Shown here: piece after piece, positions 1 to 7,981 of the stretch | How the letters are laid out: each line of letters begins with the position of its first letter | How positions within the stretch are numbered: position 1 is the first letter of the stretch | Assembly (NCBI GenBank): GCA_007745635.1 | Contig: CP036272.1 | Span: 1,269,619-1,333,618 of the forward strand | DNA: 64,000 bases | Reading direction: 5' to 3' | Source of the DNA: Stieleria bergensis | GTDB lineage: Bacteria; Planctomycetota; Planctomycetia; Pirellulales; Pirellulaceae | Made by a program: the position numbers and the translations under genes | The notes under the pieces: generated by a model | The model's input: only the letters and a program-made list of their open reading frames with translations | Told to the model about the DNA's origin: nothing | Databases searched by the model: none

Positions 1-1000
1 CGGAAATACGGATCCCATCTCCCCAATCGGGAAAGTCCATGTAGCGGACCAGGATCTGATTCTTCTTCAGAAAATCGTACAACTCTTGGTGCTGACCCTG
101 GGGGTGCTGCGCCCAGACAAAGTTCGCTTGCGAAGGGGTGACGTGAAAGTCCATTTCCGTCAAACGCTGTTCCATCCGCTGCCGCGTCTGCTTGAGCTTG
201 GCGACAACTTCTGTCAGCCAATCTTGTTGGCTAATCGCTGCGGTAGCGGCAACGATCGAAAGATAGTCACAGTTGTAACTGTCCTTTATGCTGGCCAGAC
301 GATTGATCAGCGCGGGCTGAGCGACCAAGAAACCGAAGCGAATCCCAGCCAGTCCGTACGCTTTGCTGAACGTTCGTGTGACCAAGAGGTTGTCGTGCTT
401 TTGAACCAAGTCCAAACAGTTGCTGTCAGCAAAGTCCGCGTAGGCTTCGTCGACCACCAAAGGGCAGGGCAGGGCGGATGCGATCTCGCTGATCTGTTCC
501 GGGGCGACGACCGTTCCACTGGGGCTGTTGGGATTCGGTAAAAACACCAATCGCAAATCATCATCCGCGTTGGTGAAGTGAGTGGGCAGATGCCAGCCGT
601 CAAGAAAGTGAATCTGTTCCCAGTTGGCTGCTTGGATGTCCGCCAAGGTCCGATAGAGAATGTAGCTAGGGTACGGCAGTCGCAGCTTTTCCTGTTCGCC
701 CACAAAGCCGCGAACCAGAATCGTTAAAATGTCGTCGCTGCCATTGCCTGCCAAAACCCACTCCGGTCCGGGCAGACCGAGTGCATCAGCGGCCGCCCGG
801 CGAAACGCGTTGGCCATCGGGTCGGGATAGCGATTCAGTGGTCCGGTCGCAGCTTCTTGTAACGCACTGACCACTGCCGGCGCTGGCGGGTAAGGGTTTT
901 CGTTGGTGTTTAACTTGATGAACTTGCCCGGTGGCGGTTGTTCACCGGGAGCGTAAGGCAGCATCTTGGCAAGCGCTGGACGCAGGTCGATCTTAGTCAT
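1..1000 (-). CDS. hisC: Histidinol-phosphate aminotransferase, 3' end cut by window
   Basis: PLP-dependent aminotransferase that converts imidazole-acetol phosphate and glutamate to histidinol phosphate in histidine synthesis (cytoplasm). The reading frame stays open from the ATG at 1000 to the window edge, giving 333 residues of a family usually about 350-370 long, so only the C-terminus is missing. Visible motifs are an N-terminal NTNENPYPP substrate-site segment (about residues 31-39), NGSDD (86-90), PNPNSPSG (155-162), DEAYADF (184-190) and the PLP-lysine motif TRTFSKAYGLAGIRFG with Lys213. It starts 20 bp after the hisD stop, so the two are almost certainly one his transcript. Assignment to HisC rather than another class-I/II aminotransferase rests on these motifs plus the hisD neighbour. 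Confidence 0.95.
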   Translation of the reverse strand, partial: MTKIDLRPALAKMLPYAPGEQPPPGKFIKLNTNENPYPPAPAVVSALQEAATGPLNRYPDPMANAFRRAAADALGLPGPEWVLAGNGSDDILTILVRGFVGEQEKLRLPYPSYILYRTLADIQAANWEQIHFLDGWHLPTHFTNADDDLRLVFLPNPNSPSGTVVAPEQISEIASALPCPLVVDEAYADFADSNCLDLVQKHDNLLVTRTFSKAYGLAGIRFGFLVAQPALINRLASIKDSYNCDYLSIVAATAAISQQDWLTEVVAKLKQTRQRMEQRLTEMDFHVTPSQANFVWAQHPQGQHQELYDFLKKNQILVRYMDFPDWGDGIRIS

Positions 1001-1020
1001 GATGATTTAATGGGACGGGG

Positions 1021-2379
1021 CTATCGGCGAATGGAAACACTGCGAGCGTGAGCGGTTAAGCCTTCTTTCTCCGCCAGTCGTTCAACATCTTCGGCAATTT
1101 CAATCATCGCGTCTTGCTGGAATGATGTGACGCTGCCGCTACGTAAGAAACTATTGCTACACAGTCCAGCCGCCCAGGTGCACGTTCCGCCGGTTGGCAA
1201 CACGTGACTCGGTCCGGCAGCGTAGTCTCCCAGTGCCACAGGCGTGTAGTGGCCCAGGAATGCAGCGCCACTGTTTCGCAGCTTGTCCATTTGCTGCTCA
1301 GGGTTTTCGGTTTGGATATGCAGGTGTTCGGGGGCAAAGGTGTCGGTCAGTTGGCAGGCATGTTCGCTGTCACGCACCAAGATCAGGGCTCCAAAAGCAG
1401 CTAAGGCATCGCGCGTCAAATCGCTGCGATCAAGCAACTTCAGTTGCTTGCCAAGCTCTGCTTTGACAGCTTCGATGACGTCTGCTTCCCAGGTGATCAG
1501 GATGGCACTGCCGGGGGAGTGTTCGGCCTGAGCCAATAGGTCCGCGGCGATGAAGTCCGCTCGCGCGCTGTGGTCAGCAATCACGATGACTTCACTGGGG
1601 CCGGCAAAGGAGTCGATGTCAACCACTCCGTAAACATGCTTCTTGGCCAAGGCAACAAACAGATTGCCGGGGCCGACGATTTTTTGCACGGCGGGAACCG
1701 AGTCGGTTCCATAGGCCATCGCAGCCACCGCATGAGCGCCTCCCATGCGGTAGACCTCGGTGACGCCCAGTTCGTGACAGGTCGCCAGCATGTCCTGGTT
1801 GTAGGCTCCAAACGGGGTCGGAGGTGCAACAACGGCAATCTCATCCACTCCAGCCACTTGAGCTGGCACCACTGTCATCAGAACTGTCGAAGGATACGCC
1901 GCCGCGCCGCCGGGAACGCAGACGCCCACTCGTTTCAACGGTACATAACGCTGGGTCAGTGTGACGCCCGGTTTCGGGCTAATGCTGACGTCTTGATGGA
2001 GGATTGCCTTTTGAAAGGTTGCCACATTGTCGCGAATCCGACCGATGGTGGCGATCAGTGCCGGGTCAGCCGCCGCGTGGGCCGCTGCTAAATCCTCCGC
2101 TGGAACTCGCAGTTGCTCGGTAGTCAGGTCGGCCTTGTCAAGCTGCTTGCTGTAGTGCAGCAGCGCCTGATCGCCCTGGGATTTGACTTCACCGCAAATC
2201 CGCTCGACCACCTCAACGGGACTGAGCGGAGCTCCAAAGACGGCTTCGGTCAGTGCTCGCCCCTGGGGGGAAACCACGTCTCCTTGCGGACTGAGTTTCT
2301 CGCGCAGTTGGTCGAGTGCGGCGGTCGAACCATCGCGAGCGTCAAAGAACGCGATCAGATTACAATCGGACTGAGTCAT
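1021..2379 (-). CDS. hisD: Histidinol dehydrogenase
   Basis: Zn-dependent, NAD-linked enzyme that oxidises histidinol in two steps to histidine, the last reactions of the pathway. The 452-residue product has the family length. Recognisable blocks are the PGGxAAYPSTVLM segment, IVGPGN, the DSFAGPSEVIVIAD signature, AADLLAQAEHSPGS containing metal-ligand Gln/His positions, FAPEHLH, and the late AAGPSHVLPTGG block. The ATG at 2379 gives an N-terminus of ordinary length; no clear Shine-Dalgarno precedes it. hisC follows at 20 bp. The 286 bp upstream hold two hairpins (see that entry) that could belong to its leader. Confidence 0.96.
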   Translation of the reverse strand: MTQSDCNLIAFFDARDGSTAALDQLREKLSPQGDVVSPQGRALTEAVFGAPLSPVEVVERICGEVKSQGDQALLHYSKQLDKADLTTEQLRVPAEDLAAAHAAADPALIATIGRIRDNVATFQKAILHQDVSISPKPGVTLTQRYVPLKRVGVCVPGGAAAYPSTVLMTVVPAQVAGVDEIAVVAPPTPFGAYNQDMLATCHELGVTEVYRMGGAHAVAAMAYGTDSVPAVQKIVGPGNLFVALAKKHVYGVVDIDSFAGPSEVIVIADHSARADFIAADLLAQAEHSPGSAILITWEADVIEAVKAELGKQLKLLDRSDLTRDALAAFGALILVRDSEHACQLTDTFAPEHLHIQTENPEQQMDKLRNSGAAFLGHYTPVALGDYAAGPSHVLPTGGTCTWAAGLCSNSFLRSGSVTSFQQDAMIEIAEDVERLAEKEGLTAHARSVSIRR

Positions 2380-2665
2380 TTCGTCAGGCAGAGGTAAGGG
2401 GCTGGGGAATTTCGCCAGCGAATTCCCAGGTCAATGAATCAGACATGATAGGCTGGCCAGCGAAATTGGTACACTGCCGCTGCCTGCGTAGAGCAGGAAT
2501 TCACCTAGCGGGTTCGGTCACCGACGACGCGACATCCTGCCGCGTCGTCAAATCCATCGACGCGACAGGATGCCACGTTTGCTGATGCTTGGGGCTCTGT
2601 TGACCCAAGCCACCGATGACAGCGGCCCCCACATTCCCAATTTGCAGCCTAGCTGACCGAGCAAC
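2380..2665. other. Divergent intergenic region with two inverted repeats
   Basis: This lies between hisD (minus) and the GT39-like gene (plus), so it should carry both promoters. Two inverted repeats are visible: GGGAATT at 2405-2411 facing AATTCCC at 2421-2427, and a perfect 9-bp stem GACGACGCG at 2523-2531 facing CGCGTCGTC at 2541-2549 with a 9-nt loop. Neither is followed by a T-run in either direction, so neither looks like an intrinsic terminator. No convincing -35/-10 pair was found and no leader peptide rich in His codons is apparent. Confidence 0.4.
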
Positions 2666-4399
2666 TTGAGCCATCAAACTGATTCTTCCGCCGACCGCGT
2701 CCCCTCGGCCCGTCATGTTCACGGGCAAGAGGGATCGACTGACGGCCCTCAGCCAACCGCTTGGCAGCTGTGGTCATTGGCGGGGCTAGCCGCCGTAATG
2801 ACGCTCTGTTTTCGCTGGGCATCCTGCGGCGAAAGTCTGTGGGTCGACGAATTGCACTCCGCCTGGGTCGCTGTCGGGCCGCTGAGCGAAGTGACGGCTC
2901 GAGCAGCAATCGGCAACCAACAACCGAGCTACTTTCTAGGTTTGTGGGCCTGGTTGCACGTGTTCGGCGAATCTGAAATCGCTTTGCGGTTGAGCAGTGT
3001 TCTTGCCAGCGTCTTGACCAGTGTCTTGCTAGCCATCAGCGTTGCCCGCACGACACGCTCGTTTGCAACTGGCCTGCTGGCTGGCAGTTTCCTGGCGATT
3101 GACAAAGACGCGATCTTTTTTGGTTGCGAATTAAGACCTTATGCGTGGGTGATGCTGTGCGCTGCTGTGGCACTGCTGTGTTGGTCAAGTGGATTGCAAT
3201 GTCGCTGCCGAGCAGCGCGGCAGTGGTGGTGGTTCGGGTTGGTCAGCAGCGTTTGCGCAGCGGTTTTATTGCATCCGACCAGCCTGCCTGTCATGGGACC
3301 GTTCTTTATCCTGTCACTGATTTCCGGACGGCTCGCGGCGACACATCCAGCATCCGAGGCTCAGGCGACTGCGGCCAGTCGTCTACCGCTGATTTGTGCC
3401 CTCGCCGTGCTGGTGGCATCGGTGGTTTGTTTTGGGGGCGCGACGATGCAGCAGGCATGGAGCCATCGGCAACGCTGGAGTGGGTTTGCGTCGGCGGATT
3501 CCTGGAGTCAGTGGTTGCAGGCTTGGCATTGGCAGTCGATGGTGGTCACGCCTGCGGTGATCAGCTTGCTGGTCGGCGCGATCGGATGGCGATTGGGGGC
3601 ACGGTCGAGCGCGCATCGCGTCAGCTGGCAGACGCTCTTGGTGAGCCTCTTGCCATTGGTTTCGGCAGCGATTGGGATCACAGCGATCTTGATTGCGGCC
3701 AAGGACTACGGTGTGCCGTTGTGGCAGAAACGCTATTTTGTCGCCGCCTTTCCGTTGATCATCTGGACCACCGCCGCGCTCTTTGGATGGGCCATCAAAT
3801 TGATCGCAACCGTCGCTGTGTTTGATCCCCATCAAGCCAAACGCTCTGCCTGGCGACTCGGCTTGTTGAGTGCGGTGCTGGTGGGCGGATTGTGTGGTAA
3901 GACGCTGGTTGATCAGGGGTTGATGGCTCAGATTCGGCAGGGCTACTGGCCTCAACAGCGACGCGGTGAACCGTGGCGTCAAGCAGTCAGCATCATCGAT
4001 GAACATGCCCCACCTGCTCAGCCCGGTTCGGGGTCGGTGATCTGGATCGATGGTGGATTGATTGAGTCGCAGTTCATGCGCGAACCGCAGTCTCAAAACA
4101 GCTCAATGCCGCAGGCTTTGGAGCAGTATTTGAAGCTGCCGGTGACGGGGATTTACAGAGTGCAAGAACCGATCGAGGTGTTCAATGTCTATGAACATGA
4201 ATCCTGGTTGAAAAGTCGCTGGAATCGCCAGGAAAGTCCGCCAAAACGCATTTGGTTGTTAGCCCGTTGCTCGGTTGACGGAGTACAACAATACGTAGAC
4301 AAACTAAAACGGCTGGCTCTTTCCCAGACGCCGCGAGAAATGCTTAGCACTTGGCATCAAGACAAGCGAGTGATTCTGGTGGAGCTGACCTTTCAGTGA
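2666..4399 (+). CDS. GT39/ArnT-like membrane glycosyltransferase
   Basis: Predicted polytopic membrane protein of 577 residues in the dolichyl-phosphate-mannose/ArnT-like superfamily (GT-C fold), which transfers sugars from lipid-phosphate donors on the outer face of the cytoplasmic membrane. Seen: a short hydrophilic N-terminus, a first TM segment (about 36-52), then SLWVDELHSAW with the Asp61-Glu62 pair typical of the first periplasmic loop, a QQPSYFLGLWAW helix, ELRPYAW, and about ten further hydrophobic stretches, with a soluble C-terminal tail after about residue 430. The start is a TTG at 2666; no ATG or GTG occurs in frame before the first TM helix. The substrate cannot be inferred. 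Confidence 0.72.
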   Translation: MSHQTDSSADRVPSARHVHGQEGSTDGPQPTAWQLWSLAGLAAVMTLCFRWASCGESLWVDELHSAWVAVGPLSEVTARAAIGNQQPSYFLGLWAWLHVFGESEIALRLSSVLASVLTSVLLAISVARTTRSFATGLLAGSFLAIDKDAIFFGCELRPYAWVMLCAAVALLCWSSGLQCRCRAARQWWWFGLVSSVCAAVLLHPTSLPVMGPFFILSLISGRLAATHPASEAQATAASRLPLICALAVLVASVVCFGGATMQQAWSHRQRWSGFASADSWSQWLQAWHWQSMVVTPAVISLLVGAIGWRLGARSSAHRVSWQTLLVSLLPLVSAAIGITAILIAAKDYGVPLWQKRYFVAAFPLIIWTTAALFGWAIKLIATVAVFDPHQAKRSAWRLGLLSAVLVGGLCGKTLVDQGLMAQIRQGYWPQQRRGEPWRQAVSIIDEHAPPAQPGSGSVIWIDGGLIESQFMREPQSQNSSMPQALEQYLKLPVTGIYRVQEPIEVFNVYEHESWLKSRWNRQESPPKRIWLLARCSVDGVQQYVDKLKRLALSQTPREMLSTWHQDKRVILVELTFQ

Positions 4400-4466
4400 C
4401 TCGCATGCACTCCCGCTTCGCTGGCGGCCGATCAGGCATTCACAGTTTTTTTTCCTTAATCATTCG

Positions 4467-6056
4467 GTGAACACTATGAATCTGATCCATCGTGATTCCA
4501 CCTCGAATGGCCGTGTTCGTTGTGTTCAGTTCACCAGTGCGTCGATCGGTGCCTTGAGAACCTGGATCGCGATGATCTGCATCGTGGTGCTGTTGGCTCA
4601 GGTTCAGCCGTTGGCGGCTCAGACGATTGGGGAACCGATTCGGCCAGCAGGGCAGGGTGATGTCGTCGCCGATCAAACGTCTGTGCCTGAAGGACCGAAA
4701 CAGCAGGAAGCGGGACGGAACCAGGCCGCAGAGCGTGGTTATCGGTTCTTAATCGAGCAACCCGTTTTGCCAGGCGATTTTACCGCCCAGGTCTTCGATC
4801 AGTTGTGGACGGTCTGGCCCGAACCGTTGCGAAGGAAAGCCGAGCAAGCAGGCGCCAAGCAGCGCCGTTTGATGATTTTAGATCGTTATGGTTTGACCGT
4901 TCGACCGAACGACGATTCGCTCAATCCCCTGCAGTATGTTGTTGATCAGCGAGGGGCGTTCACGATGAACTGTTTCGCCTGTCATGGCGGCAGCGTGTAT
5001 GGCAAAGTCATGCCTGGGGCTCCCAACAATCGCTACGCGTTGCAATCGTTGACCGAAGACATTGGCAAGGTCAAGTTGAGACTGGGGATTCTGCCGGGGA
5101 CAATGGAACTCGGAGCGATCTTCATCCCGCTGGGAACCAATAATGGCACGACCAATGCGGTCGTGTTCGGGATGGCACTGCTCAATGGACGTGATGCAGA
5201 CTTGAACGTCATTCCCAAGTTGCCAGGCAAGTTCATTCATCATGACATGGATGCCCCGCCGTGGTGGCACTTTTCCAAGAAGCCCCAGATCTACATCGAT
5301 GGCTTTGCGGCAAAGGGGCATCGAGCGTTGATGCAGTTCTCGCTGGTGCCTGAAAATGGGCCAGACTTCTTTCACCGTCATGAAGATGACTTTCGCGACG
5401 TGTTTGCTTACATCAGTTCGATTGAGCCACCGAAGTATGACGGGCCGATCGACCAACCCTTGGCTGACCGAGGTCGAAAGGTGTTCAATCAATCCTGTGC
5501 GGATTGCCATGGAACGTATGGCCAGAATGCTGACTACCCAAATCTTCGTGTGCCGATCGATCAAGTTGGTACCGATCCAGTCCGATTGAAAGCCCTGACT
5601 CCGGAGGGACGCCAGCGTTATGCTGACAGCTGGTTTGCTCGTTCCTCGGCTAAAGACGATGCCGCCAAAGATGGTCCAGCTGGCAACGAAACCGCACGCG
5701 AAACGAAGCTCGAGACGGTGATCGTTCCCGGCGGTTATGTCGCTCCGCCACTGGATGGTGTTTGGGCCAGTGCGCCATACTTTCACAACGGCAGCGTGCC
5801 CACTCTGTGGCACGTGATGCATCCTGAACAGCGGCCCGTGGTGTGGCGACCGCTCGATCAGACCATGGATCAGCAGAAGGTCGGATTGAACGTAGAAACG
5901 CTGGTCCAGGTGCCAGCTGCGATCCAAGACCCGCTGCTGCGCCGCAGTTACTTCGACACACGAAAGTCAGGCAAAAGCCGGCAAGGTCACGATTTCCCCA
6001 ATCAGCTAAATGAAGATGAGAAGGCCGCTGTCTTGGAGTATCTGAAAACGCTCTAG
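4467..6056 (+). CDS. Di-haem c-type cytochrome, exported
   Basis: 529 residues from a GTG at 4467; an ATG three codons later is equally possible. A hydrophobic segment (about residues 30-52, ending PLAAQ) looks like a signal peptide or anchor after a long basic N-terminus. Two c-haem sites are visible, CFACH at 169-173 and CADCH at 344-348. The C-terminal block VAPPLDGVWASAPYFHNGSVPTLWHV resembles the distal haem-ligand region of di-haem cytochrome c peroxidase/thiol-oxidoreductase-like proteins common in planctomycetes. The reaction is unknown. Haem attachment would need an assembly system such as the ResB/CcsA fusion at 19496-23089. The gene is convergent with the transporter that ends at 6113. 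Confidence 0.75.
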   Translation: MNTMNLIHRDSTSNGRVRCVQFTSASIGALRTWIAMICIVVLLAQVQPLAAQTIGEPIRPAGQGDVVADQTSVPEGPKQQEAGRNQAAERGYRFLIEQPVLPGDFTAQVFDQLWTVWPEPLRRKAEQAGAKQRRLMILDRYGLTVRPNDDSLNPLQYVVDQRGAFTMNCFACHGGSVYGKVMPGAPNNRYALQSLTEDIGKVKLRLGILPGTMELGAIFIPLGTNNGTTNAVVFGMALLNGRDADLNVIPKLPGKFIHHDMDAPPWWHFSKKPQIYIDGFAAKGHRALMQFSLVPENGPDFFHRHEDDFRDVFAYISSIEPPKYDGPIDQPLADRGRKVFNQSCADCHGTYGQNADYPNLRVPIDQVGTDPVRLKALTPEGRQRYADSWFARSSAKDDAAKDGPAGNETARETKLETVIVPGGYVAPPLDGVWASAPYFHNGSVPTLWHVMHPEQRPVVWRPLDQTMDQQKVGLNVETLVQVPAAIQDPLLRRSYFDTRKSGKSRQGHDFPNQLNEDEKAAVLEYLKTL

Positions 6057-6112
6057 AGTGTACTGTCCGCCGCGTTTGCTTGGGCGGCACCGCAGTGCTG
6101 GATGGTTTCCAC

Positions 6113-7573
6113 TTATTGAGGGCGTGATTTCTGTGGCTGTTGAAGCTCCATGTCGTCTTCGCTTAGCAGGCGAGTTCCTAGTAGGATGCCGGTGCCTCGT
6201 AGACGGTACAGGAAGTAAATCATCCCCACCAACATCAAGCCACTACAGACGTAGAAGATCTTGTGCGGTGCCTCTTCAAAGAGTGGGTAGATCAGTTCGT
6301 AAAGGAACCCTGAGGCCACCATGAAGGCAAACGAGGCTGCGTTGGCGGTCCCCAGGAAACGTCCTCGCTCGCCATCAGGCGAATACTTTTGCAGCATCGC
6401 TTGCAGCGGGACAATGTAAAAACCTGCAAAGAACCCTGCACAGAAAATGAATGCGGCCACATTGGAAAGCGCCACACGCAGATAAGGTTGCTCCCCGTTC
6501 AGAGCGGGGTCAACAAAGCCTAGTAAAAAGAAGAACACCGTTAGCCCGAGGGCACCGATCGTGATCAGTCTTGGCTCAATGCGTTTCCCTGAGACAAAGC
6601 CGGCAAAGGCACATCCCAAGCCGACGGCGATGCCGAGAATCGCCATCAACAAACTGGCTTCGTCGTCGCCAACGGCTTGGATCCCTTGGCCAACGGTCGC
6701 GTCCAAGATCTCTTTGTACAGTGGCAGGACCACCAACGCCAACGCCGCCAACAGATAAAAGTACGACCACGCGAGCATCACCATCAGCAAACGTGTGCTG
6801 GCCATTTCTTTAATCGTTTGCCGGTAGGTCCCAAAGGGATTGGGATTGATGACAAGGTCTGCGTCACCTTTTCTGGTTTGGGTGATCAACGCGCTAGCGG
6901 CCAGGCCCATCAGCGCCGTCCCGACCATCAACACACCCGGTAGCCAGGCCAGTGCCTCAGTTCCATCGGTTCCGTTGTAATGTCGACTGGCAAATCCTGC
7001 GATCACGGTTCCCAAGATCACCGCGATGTTGGTGGTCATGTTGATCGTGCCGTTGGCGCGGCTCAGGTTCGGCGACGACACCAGTTCAGGAATCATGCCG
7101 TATTTGGCTGGGCCGAAGAAGGAGCTTTGGCAGGTCAGCATGACCAGAGAAATCACTGTCAGTGGCAGGCTATGCAAATAGAACCCTAGGCCGGCGAGCA
7201 TCGCAATGGGGACTTCAGCGATTTTCACCCAGACCGTCACTCGGCGTTTGCTGAAGCGGTCAGCGATTTGCCCGCCGACGCCGGAGATCAACAGGAACGG
7301 CAACGAAAAGCAGACTTGCACCCAGCCGACGCCTAGCTGGCCGGTCCAGTGGCCGCTGACGAGACTGAAGACCAGAATCACCTTCAGAAGATTGTCGTTC
7401 ATCGCGCCAAAGAACTGCGCAATCAGCAGTCCCTGAAAGCCACGGTGCCAAATCGAGCGTCCGTCGTGATCCTGGTCATCATTGGCTGGCAAATCGCTGC
7501 TCGATTGATCCGCGGCGGACGCCTCATTGGGATGCGAGTCTTGTTCGAGTTGAGTGTCGCTGTCCGATGGCAT
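6113..7573 (-). CDS. LplT-like MFS transporter (lysophospholipid transporter family)
   Basis: Twelve-helix major facilitator protein of 486 residues. The N-terminal half carries LplT/Aas-family landmarks: FFGAMNDNLLK in helix 1, ADRFSKRRVTVWVKIAE in the loop between helices 2 and 3, and QSSFFGPAKYGMIPEL followed by LSRANGTI. Family members flip lysophospholipids across the cytoplasmic membrane and are often fused to, or beside, an acyltransferase; no acyltransferase is adjacent here, so substrate is inferred from family only. The open frame extends 36 codons upstream to an ATG at 7681, but that extension is basic and low in family likeness; the ATG at 7573 (MPSDSDTQ) is preferred. Confidence 0.8.
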   Translation of the reverse strand: MPSDSDTQLEQDSHPNEASAADQSSSDLPANDDQDHDGRSIWHRGFQGLLIAQFFGAMNDNLLKVILVFSLVSGHWTGQLGVGWVQVCFSLPFLLISGVGGQIADRFSKRRVTVWVKIAEVPIAMLAGLGFYLHSLPLTVISLVMLTCQSSFFGPAKYGMIPELVSSPNLSRANGTINMTTNIAVILGTVIAGFASRHYNGTDGTEALAWLPGVLMVGTALMGLAASALITQTRKGDADLVINPNPFGTYRQTIKEMASTRLLMVMLAWSYFYLLAALALVVLPLYKEILDATVGQGIQAVGDDEASLLMAILGIAVGLGCAFAGFVSGKRIEPRLITIGALGLTVFFFLLGFVDPALNGEQPYLRVALSNVAAFIFCAGFFAGFYIVPLQAMLQKYSPDGERGRFLGTANAASFAFMVASGFLYELIYPLFEEAPHKIFYVCSGLMLVGMIYFLYRLRGTGILLGTRLLSEDDMELQQPQKSRPQ

Positions 7574-7773
7574 GGCAGTCCCGAGAGGTTGTGACGAGCG
7601 GGAGATCGAGTACAAAGCACGATTCCGTGAGGCGATTCTAGCAGCAGTGGTCTTTTGACAAGAGCCCAATGCCAGCGCCATGATGCGGACTCTTTCTGCT
7701 TTTTTCGGGCGTCAAGAGAAAGCTGGAATGCCTGTTGCCGATCTGTTTTTAGTGCGCGAGACGCTTGTCCGGT

Positions 7774-7869
7774 GTTGCTGTGGCTGGTTGGCGTTGCCAA
7801 CCACTTCACCCTCACCTCGCCTAGGCTCGACTGTCCCGCCAGCGGGAGAGTTCAGTCAACGAATGGTCG
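7774..7869 (+). repeat. Hairpin repeat, copy 1 (intact, tandem array)
   Basis: First of three tandem copies of a roughly 100-bp intergenic repeat. It holds two palindromes: GGTTGGCGTTGCCAACC at 7786-7802 and a longer hairpin at 7830-7851 (CTCCCGCCAGCGGGAG type, here with one mismatched base in the left arm). The segment CACTTCACCCTCACC lies between them and is the position at which the introns insert in other copies. No T-run follows. Function is unknown; the architecture resembles REP-type intergenic elements. Confidence 0.8.
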
Positions 7870-7909
7870 ACGGTTTCGCTGTGGCTGGTTGGCGTGGCCA
7901 ACCCCTTCA
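7870..7909 (+). repeat. Hairpin repeat, copy 2, left part (split by intron)
   Basis: Left part of the second tandem copy. It contains the short palindrome at 7888-7904 and runs to CCCCTTCA, after which the group II intron begins. The remainder of the same repeat unit resumes at 9830 with CCCTCACC. Compared with the intact copies at 7774-7869 and 15098-15178, nothing but the intron is inserted here, apart from a possible two-base ambiguity at one edge. Confidence 0.8.
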
Positions 7910-7949
7910 GTCACGGTAGGAACGGCCGTTTCCGGCCGCCCCCCGCACA

Positions 7950-7981
7950 GATCCGTACTTGAGTGTTGTCTCATACGGCTC
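7950..7981 (-). ncRNA. Group II intron domain V (copy A)
   Basis: The minus strand reads GAGCCGTATGAG, then a short loop, then CTCAAGTACGGATC. GAGCCGUA can pair with UACGGAUC except for one G-A opposition, matching the conserved domain V hairpin that holds the catalytic metal site. It is followed directly by a GC-rich domain VI hairpin whose 3' side contains the CCTACCG branch region. The maturase stop codon at 7971-7973 overlaps this element. Confidence 0.82.

Noticed and set aside
86..541. A 151-codon plus-strand frame at the window start
   Set aside because: It is antisense to hisC, whose motifs are continuous on the minus strand.
4878..5927. A 349-codon minus-strand frame
   Set aside because: It is antisense to the cytochrome gene, which has two CxxCH sites in the sense frame.
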